Source: Ruminococcoides sp052118065
GTDB lineage: Bacteria; Bacillota; Clostridia; Oscillospirales; Acutalibacteraceae
NCBI GenBank assembly: GCA_052118065.1
Contig: JBQKHY010000017.1
Span: 1-49,872 of the forward strand
Reading direction: 5' to 3'
Length of the DNA: 49,872 nucleotides
The notes below the pieces were generated by a model, which worked only from the letters and a program-made list of their open reading frames with translations, did not search any database and was not told the origin of the DNA. Below, in pieces: positions 43,701 to 49,872 of this stretch. The first letter of the stretch is position 1. The number at the start of each line of letters is the position of its first letter. The position numbers and the translations under genes were made by a program.

Positions 43701-44682
43701 ACCTCGTTGAAATTTCAAGTGGTTTCCATAAACCTTTTATACTTTTGCATTTCAAAAATAACAAATACAAGTGATGTGCAATATAAAACTGTAGATAACG
43801 CATTTTTGCAACAAAAATGTTATCTTGATTGGGCGATATTTCTCGATTTGTCGGTTTGCACAAATCAAACAATGTATTTAAATCATGTTCGGATATCTCA
43901 TTAAACAAACACATTGGAATCATATTACATTCTTTTCGCCCGCTTGGATAATTTATAACATATGCTCTGATTTTTATGTGAACACTATTTTCTAAATTCA
44001 CACCAATATAATTCCAAAGTTCTTCCCTGACAACTTCATTTGGAAAGATTGAAAAAGTTTCAACTCCTTCATCAATCTGTTTATCCGTTGAAATTCTTTC
44101 TATTCGCCAAAGAAAATTGTTATAAAACGAATTAAACTTTTTATTACTCAAATCCACCGCATTGTATGTTGGAAAATCAACATCATACGGTAACCCATAA
44201 TAAGCAAAAATTCTAGATATATTATAGCTTAGATCAATACAAGAGGCATCATCTAATTCTACATTACAATGCAATACACTTTGTCCATCTGAGCCTTCAA
44301 AATTCATGGCCATATAATGCTTATCAACAGCAAGTGTAATTATACTAATATTCTGTTGTGGAATGCCTATATGTATCAATTTATTTACGGTATTTGAAAT
44401 TGCAGTTCCTGAAATAATAATATCATCAACTATAGCTATTCTCTTTCCAAAAAGATAGGAACAATTAAAATCAAGCGCTTGATTTGAAATTATAATTTTA
44501 TTTGCTACACTATCAACTATATGATTTTGCTCTAATAAAATCTGAAATAGTTGAACAGCTTTGTGGGCCATAACAACAAACACATCAGCATTAGAATTAT
44601 TAATTTCTTTACAAAAATATTCAAGAGCATTTTGTTCAGCACCTGAACAAAGATCAAAAATATCATTTTTATATTTATACAT
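40705..44682 (-). CDS. 1325-residue phosphoribosyltransferase/trypsin-like protease fusion of the defence operon
   Basis: N-terminal domain (about 1-160): type I phosphoribosyltransferase. The PRPP loop IAIVDDIIISGTA is intact (D86, D87, S91, G92, T93), with an upstream FVVMAHKAV strand. C-terminal domain (about 1115-1325): chymotrypsin-fold protease, with CGAGLLL, the nucleophile S1284 in FQGYSGG, a His at 1153 in SCNHIF, and E1199 in SSEITIL at the place of the usual Asp; spacings of 46 and 85 fit H-D-S order. The 950 residues between are mostly helical and unrecognised. No signal peptide or membrane helix: cytoplasmic. I start it at ATG 44682 (AGGGAG, 9 nt) rather than TTG 44688. Third gene of the operon. 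A regulated intracellular protease is inferred; PRPP, a nucleotide or a related ligand could be the trigger. Confidence 0.72.
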   Translation of the reverse strand: MYKYKNDIFDLCSGAEQNALEYFCKEINNSNADVFVVMAHKAVQLFQILLEQNHIVDSVANKIIISNQALDFNCSYLFGKRIAIVDDIIISGTAISNTVNKLIHIGIPQQNISIITLAVDKHYMAMNFEGSDGQSVLHCNVELDDASCIDLSYNISRIFAYYGLPYDVDFPTYNAVDLSNKKFNSFYNNFLWRIERISTDKQIDEGVETFSIFPNEVVREELWNYIGVNLENSVHIKIRAYVINYPSGRKECNMIPMCLFNEISEHDLNTLFDLCKPTNREISPNQDNIFVAKMRYLQFYIAHHLYLLFLKCKSIKGLWKPLEISTRLLFGMIDGEKICNSINSFSQSGSVEINIDTIDCIDKSLFDEYYNNKNYKDSLNDFKKYKCLEKEKQQYLINRIIFSPFLWWYDTKEIPVRNILKKQPRHYVKDYKDIECLSGRLKSGFSLQSIKMILNDILSDYESDIVISLFFDRAIDEGIVVPTIYHNTKNKYLCRAYRHGEDLPFGIEDECRLLFFLKKINEFIPNIEYSVFNENTQGISEISFEKIIVLFYQMGLKKGNVFNRFLGFNNIKLLKPFLSLHGKIEGIVDPTDIDRVHIYSEKGDDNNRYIIWITTWLLEKNFINKSGTSTQNDHMCYIKKDNIEKYLQENERSCISESIKNEIINFANMISTWYKFMLQSGNKKKFKEDAIALTSCSDAFVFASAIATEIHYFSNFWNNQVQKAFIRYNEIGEIYQLLTDDYYDKQQTLNTVQGLNSGRNKVVWYNNGRAATVVDDVAKILATRGANNWYEIWSSVKSSTSSPLSSEVSDIEMYTAQAIGYLYFYSACYDCLIFDDYWKCGEKPPKFAEYKTLYMAQCEKTALLNKELFSVFDKVGKRRELCEKKSLFNKLVKNEIINSEDSVMNIEDNVTRNAIIYTVRYKASLIFEINAFEPSKINNVFMRIWGQLKDEVKTQMNIIQFPLYPSNGNIVKYGVFFGLSSNKNTISPLYCGKVLIDFYKKLCKAFNAKAYEIKAILLPDTPPGRMFEHNIQKNIIENAEKFKIKIINKLDKNYKIGTNQQLILVMTDYVDTCFYDVVNTMRWDNCQKLKIQDVESPFSSIKIYYNDYVKITDTKKEVKNITYSVVRIKCGDNCGAGLLLRTSKQVVCISCNHIFQPYFQNEKIMAISEYSSEKSFLIKPLMKVIKCDYDNKVLPASSEITILSPCWNGRIPFDISRILSVDDLNITIEDYLGKNCICCGYPRGGTQQWSDAIKLINRSSKDYYQTRIIDQANEKENMDFQGYSGGIIVPEDNQNCVIGIHEGRFQEKKGRVIPCSVIKEKLRGI

Positions 44683-44734
44683 ACACAAGCACTCCCTAAA
44701 CTCAATATAAAGTAAATGATAATTACATTTTATC

Positions 44735-46438
44735 TTACTTTGATTGCTTTCTCATTGAGTCAACCGCTTTATCAATTAAATTATTAACACTTTCCTTTGA
44801 CCATTCGTCCCAAAATTTAATAGTTGAACTGTTTGGTTCTGGATCTGGACGTTTCACTAAAATTCTACTCGGCAATAAACTTGCATCCCCCACAACTAAT
44901 GCTTCCCCAACATCAAGAACCGGTAGTAAGTCACCAAAATTACCGATGCTATCTGGCAACAGCTTTTTTATAACATTTTGGTCATCTGCATTAGTTAATC
45001 TCATAGCAACAAAGTTACTGCTTTGACTCAATACAGTTCTATCTACTTCAGATGGTCTCTGTGTGATCACTACTAATCCAACTCCGTATTTTCTGCCTTC
45101 TTTTGCTATTCTTTCGAAACTCATTAAACTTAACGATTCGACACCTTGCTTCACATTCTGTGGAATATACAAATGTGCCTCATCGCAAAAAATAGCTATA
45201 GGATGTATTTTATCTTTATCAATCCACTGTTGTACTGAAAAAATAATTCTAGCAATTAAAGAAACAATCAATGGCAATATATCTGAGGGGACTTCAGAAA
45301 AATCAATTATTTTTATTCCCCCTCCATCTGATGCAGCTAGCATTAATTTCTGACACAGCTCATTCATATATGCATAATTAATTAGATTTTTATCTTGAGA
45401 AAACATAAAATTAAGTCTTTTATCGCTAACTTTATTTTCTAATCTCTGTATAAAACGCGATAATATACCATTGTAATCACCTTTTTTCTTAGTATTTGCT
45501 TTTGCACCATCTACCATTTCTTCATTATAAAATATAAATTGAGCAATTAATTTATCCATTTCATAGGGAACTGGACTATCTATAGTTATATCATCTACCA
45601 TTTCCCCCAAACCATTATTGGATAAAAATTCTTTTTTCTTTTGTAGCACTGTCTTACTAAATAACATAGCCTGATTAGGAGCATTATTATCTCCTCGATC
45701 TAACATCATCGACATCATTTCTTCATAAGTCAATAACCAATATGGCAAAAATAAAACATCATCTGAATAACTATCATTTGGTCCTGCGACTTTATAATGC
45801 TTAATATTATCACCTGTAATTGGTGAATATTCACCATGAATATCAAACAATAAAGCATTTGATGATTTTAATAAAGCTATTTGCTCAATAACAGTTGCGA
45901 CTGTACACGATTTTCCAGATCCTGTACTACCAACAATTACAGCATGCTTCTGAAAAAACTTGTTTCCATCTAAATATGCATCAGCGTGCTTACTCAGTGC
46001 ATATTTACCTATATAAAGAGGATTTCCACTACATTGTGAAGTAGATGAAATCACTTCCATAAAACTAGTTAAATTTTCATCATCCATGCAGTAACATTTT
46101 GATGATATCTCAGGCACTGATTCTAATGTTCTCTTAAATACATTCGTATCGACACCATCCTTATCCAATAAAGTACCAATAAGATTAATTTTAACTATAT
46201 CTTCAGTGGTAATTTCTTCATCATCTTCCACCTGAATAATATCATTAAACTTTCTAATAATTTTATTAACCATCCCAATGAGAGTTTGTCGCTCTTTAGA
46301 GGCATTTATGATAACAAGATTATTAACCTTTATATTAGATAATACTGTCTCATTCTCCACACTTACTACTACACTTGCTGTATCAACAGCTTGTACAGTT
46401 CCTACATATGAATTGTTATTAAAAGTAAAAATAGACAT
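44735..46438 (-). CDS. HerA-type ATPase of a SIR2-HerA defence module
   Basis: A 567-residue FtsK/HerA-superfamily ATPase. The N-terminal 100 residues form the HAS barrel. Walker A is GSTGSGKS (170-177), Walker B is AIFCDEAH (D419, E420), and the sensor/Arg-finger region is VVITQRPSEV. HerA proteins form hexameric rings on DNA; in antiphage SIR2-HerA pairs (also described as Nezha) the ring assembles with SIR2 to control NADase and nuclease activity. The SIR2 gene lies 13 bp upstream. The ribosome site AAGGGGG resembles the one before the small Trypco-like gene. Codon choice (many ATA, AAA, AAT) differs from the chromosomal genes to the left. Confidence 0.92.
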   Translation of the reverse strand: MSIFTFNNNSYVGTVQAVDTASVVVSVENETVLSNIKVNNLVIINASKERQTLIGMVNKIIRKFNDIIQVEDDEEITTEDIVKINLIGTLLDKDGVDTNVFKRTLESVPEISSKCYCMDDENLTSFMEVISSTSQCSGNPLYIGKYALSKHADAYLDGNKFFQKHAVIVGSTGSGKSCTVATVIEQIALLKSSNALLFDIHGEYSPITGDNIKHYKVAGPNDSYSDDVLFLPYWLLTYEEMMSMMLDRGDNNAPNQAMLFSKTVLQKKKEFLSNNGLGEMVDDITIDSPVPYEMDKLIAQFIFYNEEMVDGAKANTKKKGDYNGILSRFIQRLENKVSDKRLNFMFSQDKNLINYAYMNELCQKLMLAASDGGGIKIIDFSEVPSDILPLIVSLIARIIFSVQQWIDKDKIHPIAIFCDEAHLYIPQNVKQGVESLSLMSFERIAKEGRKYGVGLVVITQRPSEVDRTVLSQSSNFVAMRLTNADDQNVIKKLLPDSIGNFGDLLPVLDVGEALVVGDASLLPSRILVKRPDPEPNSSTIKFWDEWSKESVNNLIDKAVDSMRKQSK

Positions 46439-46451
46439 ATTATATCCCCCT

Positions 46452-47438
46452 TTATATTATTTCGTTAAACCCCTCTATAGTCCAGTAAACGCCTTCTAAG
46501 GTAATATCTGTTTTATTAATAATAAATCTTGTTGTATTTTTTCCTCCATCCATTATCACAGCATAATCTCTACTATTACTATTAATGATATCAAGTGCAT
46601 TATCTGTTAAACTTTTTGTAACAACCACTATAGGTATTCCTGTCTTAATTTTAGTTATTATTTTTTCTTGAATTTGACTATCATTAAAACCATAACCAAT
46701 ACATAAAAAATTAGATGCTTTATCAATCAACGAATCTGCATTATGTAAGATTTCTCTGCTTGTAGAAGTAAGAATCGCTTTATATTTATCTGAACCTGGT
46801 GTTATTATTTCTGGTATAATACCATTTGGAATCTTTTGCTGCAATGGAATAGATATACTTTCATTGGTTTTCTCATCACTAAAAGAATCAAGCGAACCGT
46901 GTACTTTAAGCAAATTTACGATATTTCTCTTGTTTAATTCACACTTATTAGTCTTTTTTAAATACATTCCGCTATATCTATTATCAATCATAATATCTCT
47001 TTGATCACAACAATATTCAATATATCTATCATAATTAGTGGTTAATATATCAATATGATGAGGATGAGGCTGTATTAACTTGTGAAGTAATAATGACAAC
47101 GGTAAATCTTTTCCAAAAAGGACTTTTTCATAAAACAATTCCAAATCAGCATCAGTTACCAATTTCCAAGTAAGCTTCTTTATATCATTTAGTAAATCTT
47201 CACCTAAATGATACGATGTCAAAGCACTTTCTAAATCAATACCACTCTTCAACTTTTTAGATATATCACACCAATTTGTATCACTAGAATATTTTGAATC
47301 TAAATTATCCAGTAAATAATCTGCTAATTCTGCCATACCAGGAATGCCTACTGGTATAGATGCTCCTGTACCTATCAAAAGTAGCGGAACATCTGTTGTA
47401 TATTCTTGAATCGTTTTAAATATATCTTCCTTGTTCAT
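46452..47438 (-). CDS. SIR2-family NAD-hydrolysing effector of a SIR2-HerA defence module
   Basis: A 328-residue SIR2-type protein. The NAD-binding glycine motif is LIGTGAS (22-27), TTNYD has N135, the catalytic His is H180 in KVHGSL, and GYGFND closes the fold. The zinc-binding Cys quartet of deacetylase sirtuins is absent, as in defence SIR2 proteins that deplete NAD+. The start is at ATG 47438, as AAAGGA lies 7 nt before it; a longer frame from 47465 has no ribosome site. First gene of the four-gene operon, directly followed by herA. Cytoplasmic effector that would cause abortive infection by NAD loss; inferred from family. Confidence 0.92.
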   Translation of the reverse strand: MNKEDIFKTIQEYTTDVPLLLIGTGASIPVGIPGMAELADYLLDNLDSKYSSDTNWCDISKKLKSGIDLESALTSYHLGEDLLNDIKKLTWKLVTDADLELFYEKVLFGKDLPLSLLLHKLIQPHPHHIDILTTNYDRYIEYCCDQRDIMIDNRYSGMYLKKTNKCELNKRNIVNLLKVHGSLDSFSDEKTNESISIPLQQKIPNGIIPEIITPGSDKYKAILTSTSREILHNADSLIDKASNFLCIGYGFNDSQIQEKIITKIKTGIPIVVVTKSLTDNALDIINSNSRDYAVIMDGGKNTTRFIINKTDITLEGVYWTIEGFNEII

Positions 47439-47500
47439 GAGAATTTCCTTTCTAATAGGATACATTTTATTGAATAAATTATTTTATAAGTATTATTACC

Positions 47501-47593
47501 ACACCACAGCTAATTCGTTTGTGGTGTATTTATTTTCTATAACTTTTTTGTAATTATGTCGTAATAAATGAAGGATAACTTACAATTATCCTT
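47501..47593. promoter_or_regulatory. Two inverted repeats in the divergent promoter region of the SIR2-HerA and Thoeris modules
   Basis: Between the SIR2 gene (minus) and the TIR gene (plus) are ACACCACA...TGTGGTGT (47501-47508 with 47520-47527) and AAGGATAA-N7-TTATCCTT (47571-47578 with 47586-47593). The second is a perfect dyad with the spacing of a repressor operator. No regulator gene is visible. The first may instead be a leader hairpin of the SIR2 mRNA. Confidence 0.45.
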
Positions 47594-47656
47594 TATGGAC
47601 TTCTAATATTACAATAACTATTTTATATTGCAAAATAAAACGGGGGGCATACCACA

Positions 47657-48373
47657 TTGATTTTTTTATGTTTTTCGGTTAAAGATCGAATTCCGCTAAT
47701 CAATGATTTCTTTCATTTTCTCTCTAATTTTGGACTAGATGTTTGGTATGATCGTAGAAATATTTATTTGGGAGATAATCGCAGAGAAAAGAATATAACT
47801 TACGGAGCAGAAAATCCTAATGTGAATTATGCAGTAGTTTTTTATTCAGAAAATTTTAAAAATGGTAATATCTGCTTAGAGGAATATAAAATACTATTAG
47901 AACGTTATTATAAGAACGAGATCTTTCTCTTTCCTGTGTTTATTTCTGAAGTTCCACCCAAACTTGATAAAAAATTTCAAATTTGCAAGACACTTGTCTA
48001 TAAACATATTCACGATCAGTCTGATTTTAATGCTTTAGCCTTACATATTATTGCAAAAATAACTTTTGATGATTTAAACAACTCAAAATTCAAAAGTATT
48101 CATGACATAGTATTAGACTATAGTGATAAAACAAGTATCTATTATAAGTTGATAATAGAGTATCAAAATATAAAGAAAACAAACTACAATATGAGAATTG
48201 CATCGTTATTCTTTTTATATCTGATTGCTTCACAAACGCGTAGCATAAGCTTTTTCTACGACAAAACTATGAATTATATTTATCATCAGAATTGCTTAGA
48301 CATTCTAGTAGATGAAAAAAGAGAACTGCAGATTATGGAAAACATAATTTGTTACACCTTTTCGGTTTTATAA
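47657..48373 (+). CDS. thsB: Thoeris TIR-domain protein ThsB
   Basis: A 238-residue protein with an N-terminal TIR domain (about 1-130): FLCFSVKDR, LDVWYDRRNIYLGDN (box 2 region), YAVVFYSENF, and ICLEEYKILL, where E76 is the likely catalytic Glu. In Thoeris the TIR protein senses infection and makes a cyclic ADP-ribose-type signal from NAD+. The remaining ~100 residues are helical. Translation appears to start at TTG 47657, since GGGGGG lies about 10 nt upstream. The convergent SIR2-SLOG gene next to it confirms Thoeris. Its 3' end overlaps that gene by 22 bp. The TIR belongs to a different subgroup from the B. cereus ThsB. Confidence 0.85.
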   Translation: MIFLCFSVKDRIPLINDFFHFLSNFGLDVWYDRRNIYLGDNRREKNITYGAENPNVNYAVVFYSENFKNGNICLEEYKILLERYYKNEIFLFPVFISEVPPKLDKKFQICKTLVYKHIHDQSDFNALALHIIAKITFDDLNNSKFKSIHDIVLDYSDKTSIYYKLIIEYQNIKKTNYNMRIASLFFLYLIASQTRSISFFYDKTMNYIYHQNCLDILVDEKRELQIMENIICYTFSVL

Positions 48374-49731
48374 GACATAATTAAATTAACTAAAAGGTGA
48401 ACAATATGTTCAATTTCTGTTGTGTTTCCTAATTCCGTAAAAAGCTTTTGATTAGTTTGAAAAACATTACTGTGTCTAAATTCTTCAGAATTAAATATTT
48501 CTTGTGCTGCATATCCAGTTGACGGGATAGGTATAACTAAGGGGTACTTCTTTCCTTCAGAATTATTTACAAATGTAAAATACTGATTGATGACATTTTT
48601 GCTGGATGTCAAAGATTCATCTTGTCCACCCACAACTATCATTGTGTCGCAGTCTTTCATTATTAAGCGATTCTTTGCATCTTTTTCTTCATTAGTATCA
48701 TTTGTGAAAATCAAAGGGCGATTAACAAAATGTTTTTCAGCATTATGCTTGTTTACTTGTGCAACAACAATTTCTCCTAGACCCCTGCCGTTACCAGAAT
48801 ATATATTAAAACTATTTTGAATCAGTTTTTGGACAAGACAATCAATCAAATCTTCTATATATACACGCTCATCATTATTTTTCAGATGCCTGAAAGATCC
48901 AGATATGAGCACATTATGATTGCAAAATCTTTCATAAAGTTTTTGTAAGTAAAAATCTATATCATTAAAATCTGAAATATATATGGTCCTAATATTATAC
49001 TTATCATAATAATATTGTGCTTCGAGCTTGCTGTATTCTTGAGTAGACTTCTCATTATCTTTTCTTTTTACGAAACGATAATGTATTTTCCCTTGATTAG
49101 GAAATACTTCTTTGATTTCCCTAAGTGCATTTAAAACTAAATCGTCAGTAAAACTATAACCGATAAACAAGAATGAATCCAGTACTAATTGCCGCTTAAG
49201 CATTTCAAATAACAGGCGCTGTTTTTTGAAATAATCAAAGAAATCGCTTTTAGTAAGAACCATAGTATCTGGTTTGTTAACACAGCCGTTTAACTTATAT
49301 ACGACATAGCGTGAACTAAGATTTTCTGTGAACAGATCGGCCGACTCCTTGATAATTGTAGGAGAAAAACCAAACTTCCTCTGAATTGTATTTTCAATAA
49401 TTGAATCAAAATTAGTAGTCCAAATTTGATTGATATTGAGATTCACAATATTGTTAATGTGTTGAGATTCCAAATTTGATACAGCATAAAGATTGTTGCA
49501 GATATCCGTAAAAAAAGATTCTGAATTATAGTATCTTTTTTCTAAGTCAGCAAGCAAATATACATCTGAGGAGTGTTTTTCATAAAACTCTTTTGTTTTG
49601 TCTGTAAAAATATCAAGCCATTCTTGTTTTGTAGCATCACAATCTGCTCCTGCTCCACAAAAAACAGAGAATGTTCCATTTAGCATTTCTTTAACTATAT
49701 CATCAATATATTCTATATTTTTCTCTGTCAT
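48352..49731 (-). CDS. thsA: Thoeris SIR2-SLOG effector ThsA, with catalytic His replaced by Asn
   Basis: A 459-residue protein (B. cereus ThsA is 476). The SIR2 domain (about 1-270) has FCGAGAD, IWTTNFD (N107), and VVYKLNGCV; ThsA of B. cereus has VVYKMHGDV at this place, so the catalytic His is N148 here. FLFIGYSFTD follows. The SLOG domain (about 275-459) has LISGSFRH, IYSGNGRGLGE, and IVVGGQDE, STGYAAQE, matching the ThsA ligand-binding domain. ThsA normally binds the cyclic ADP-ribose signal through SLOG and then hydrolyses NAD+. The Asn change could weaken or alter this. It is encoded opposite to thsB and overlaps its 3' end. AAGGA precedes the ATG. Confidence 0.9.
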   Translation of the reverse strand: MTEKNIEYIDDIVKEMLNGTFSVFCGAGADCDATKQEWLDIFTDKTKEFYEKHSSDVYLLADLEKRYYNSESFFTDICNNLYAVSNLESQHINNIVNLNINQIWTTNFDSIIENTIQRKFGFSPTIIKESADLFTENLSSRYVVYKLNGCVNKPDTMVLTKSDFFDYFKKQRLLFEMLKRQLVLDSFLFIGYSFTDDLVLNALREIKEVFPNQGKIHYRFVKRKDNEKSTQEYSKLEAQYYYDKYNIRTIYISDFNDIDFYLQKLYERFCNHNVLISGSFRHLKNNDERVYIEDLIDCLVQKLIQNSFNIYSGNGRGLGEIVVAQVNKHNAEKHFVNRPLIFTNDTNEEKDAKNRLIMKDCDTMIVVGGQDESLTSSKNVINQYFTFVNNSEGKKYPLVIPIPSTGYAAQEIFNSEEFRHSNVFQTNQKLFTELGNTTEIEHIVHLLVNLIMSYKTEKV

Positions 49732-49795
49732 TTAACAAAGTCCTTCTTGCAATATAAAATATGTATGTGCTAAAATGATATGACCCAATAAAAAA

Positions 49796-49872
49796 GAGGA
49801 GTAACTTCAAAATATGGTATAATGGAATCGCTAAAAACATTAACCTAAGAAAGAAGTACTCCTCATGAATAT
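49796..49872 (+). promoter_or_regulatory. Extended -10 promoter and inverted repeat before a gene cut by the window edge
   Basis: TGGTATAAT (TGN-TATAAT, core at 49818-49823) is a strong extended -10. GAGGAGTAACTTC (49796-49808) and GAAGTACTCCTC (49853-49864) form an inverted repeat with one extra base, just before an ATG at 49865. Only three codons (M-N-I) are inside the window. The gene could be part of the element, or a transposase; it cannot be identified. Confidence 0.4.

Noticed and set aside
49796..49864. Terminal inverted repeat of an insertion sequence
   Set aside because: The inverted repeat exists but only three codons of the following gene are visible, so an IS cannot be supported.

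Overview
The window looks like a piece of a low-GC Firmicutes chromosome from the Ruminococcaceae/Oscillospiraceae, most like Ruminococcus bromii and relatives. The main clue is a secreted GH13 alpha-amylase that carries a CBM26 starch-binding module and a type I dockerin, the layout of an amylosome enzyme. The DUF896 protein, SfsA, Pst/PhoU phosphate genes and a Dlt teichoic-acid operon fit this. The species is inferred from gene content, not from a database search.

Layout. 1-10.98 kb: PP2C phosphatase, dockerin amylase, a two-gene unit (ThDP enzyme plus a cytidylyltransferase fused to a degenerate oxidoreductase), an O-antigen-ligase-like polymerase, a MutS-like ATPase and a DUF896 protein. 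11.2-16.7 kb: two large non-coding repeat elements in inverted orientation enclose endonuclease IV, SfsA and two zinc-ribbon membrane proteins. 17-23.1 kb: pstSCAB-phoU and a separate Na/Pi cotransporter gene, both with Pho-box-like repeats upstream. 23.2-30.3 kb: another repeat element, a 44-residue Cys-rich peptide, a nucleotidyltransferase, a GH25 lysozyme, a remnant of tam and a secreted beta-helix protein. 30.5-34.9 kb: dlt operon in the order A-C-B-D. 35.3-37.1 kb: a cassette of very small, partly paralogous genes. 37.3-40.2 kb: non-coding tandem duplications.

40.2-49.9 kb is a defence island. Its left edge is a 56-nt 3' piece of a tRNA-Asn(GTT) gene followed by a terminator, as expected at the distal attachment site of an element integrated in that tRNA. 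Two defence modules follow, separated by a divergent promoter region with two inverted repeats. One is a four-gene minus-strand operon: SIR2, HerA-type ATPase, a 1325-residue protein with an N-terminal phosphoribosyltransferase domain and a C-terminal trypsin-like protease domain, and a small protein resembling the trypsin-co-occurring (CU044_2847-like) family. SIR2-HerA is a known antiphage pair; its joining to a PRTase-protease and its small partner is the best candidate here for an undescribed system. The other module is Thoeris: a TIR protein (ThsB) and a SIR2-SLOG protein (ThsA), here convergent with overlapping 3' ends. The ThsA has Asn where the catalytic His of the SIR2 domain is expected.

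Other unusual points: intergenic repeats built from many short palindromes, three of them with related terminal inverted repeats; the large inverted pair could allow inversion of a 3.5-kb segment. Several gene starts were moved from the longest reading frame to better ribosome-binding sites, as stated in the entries.
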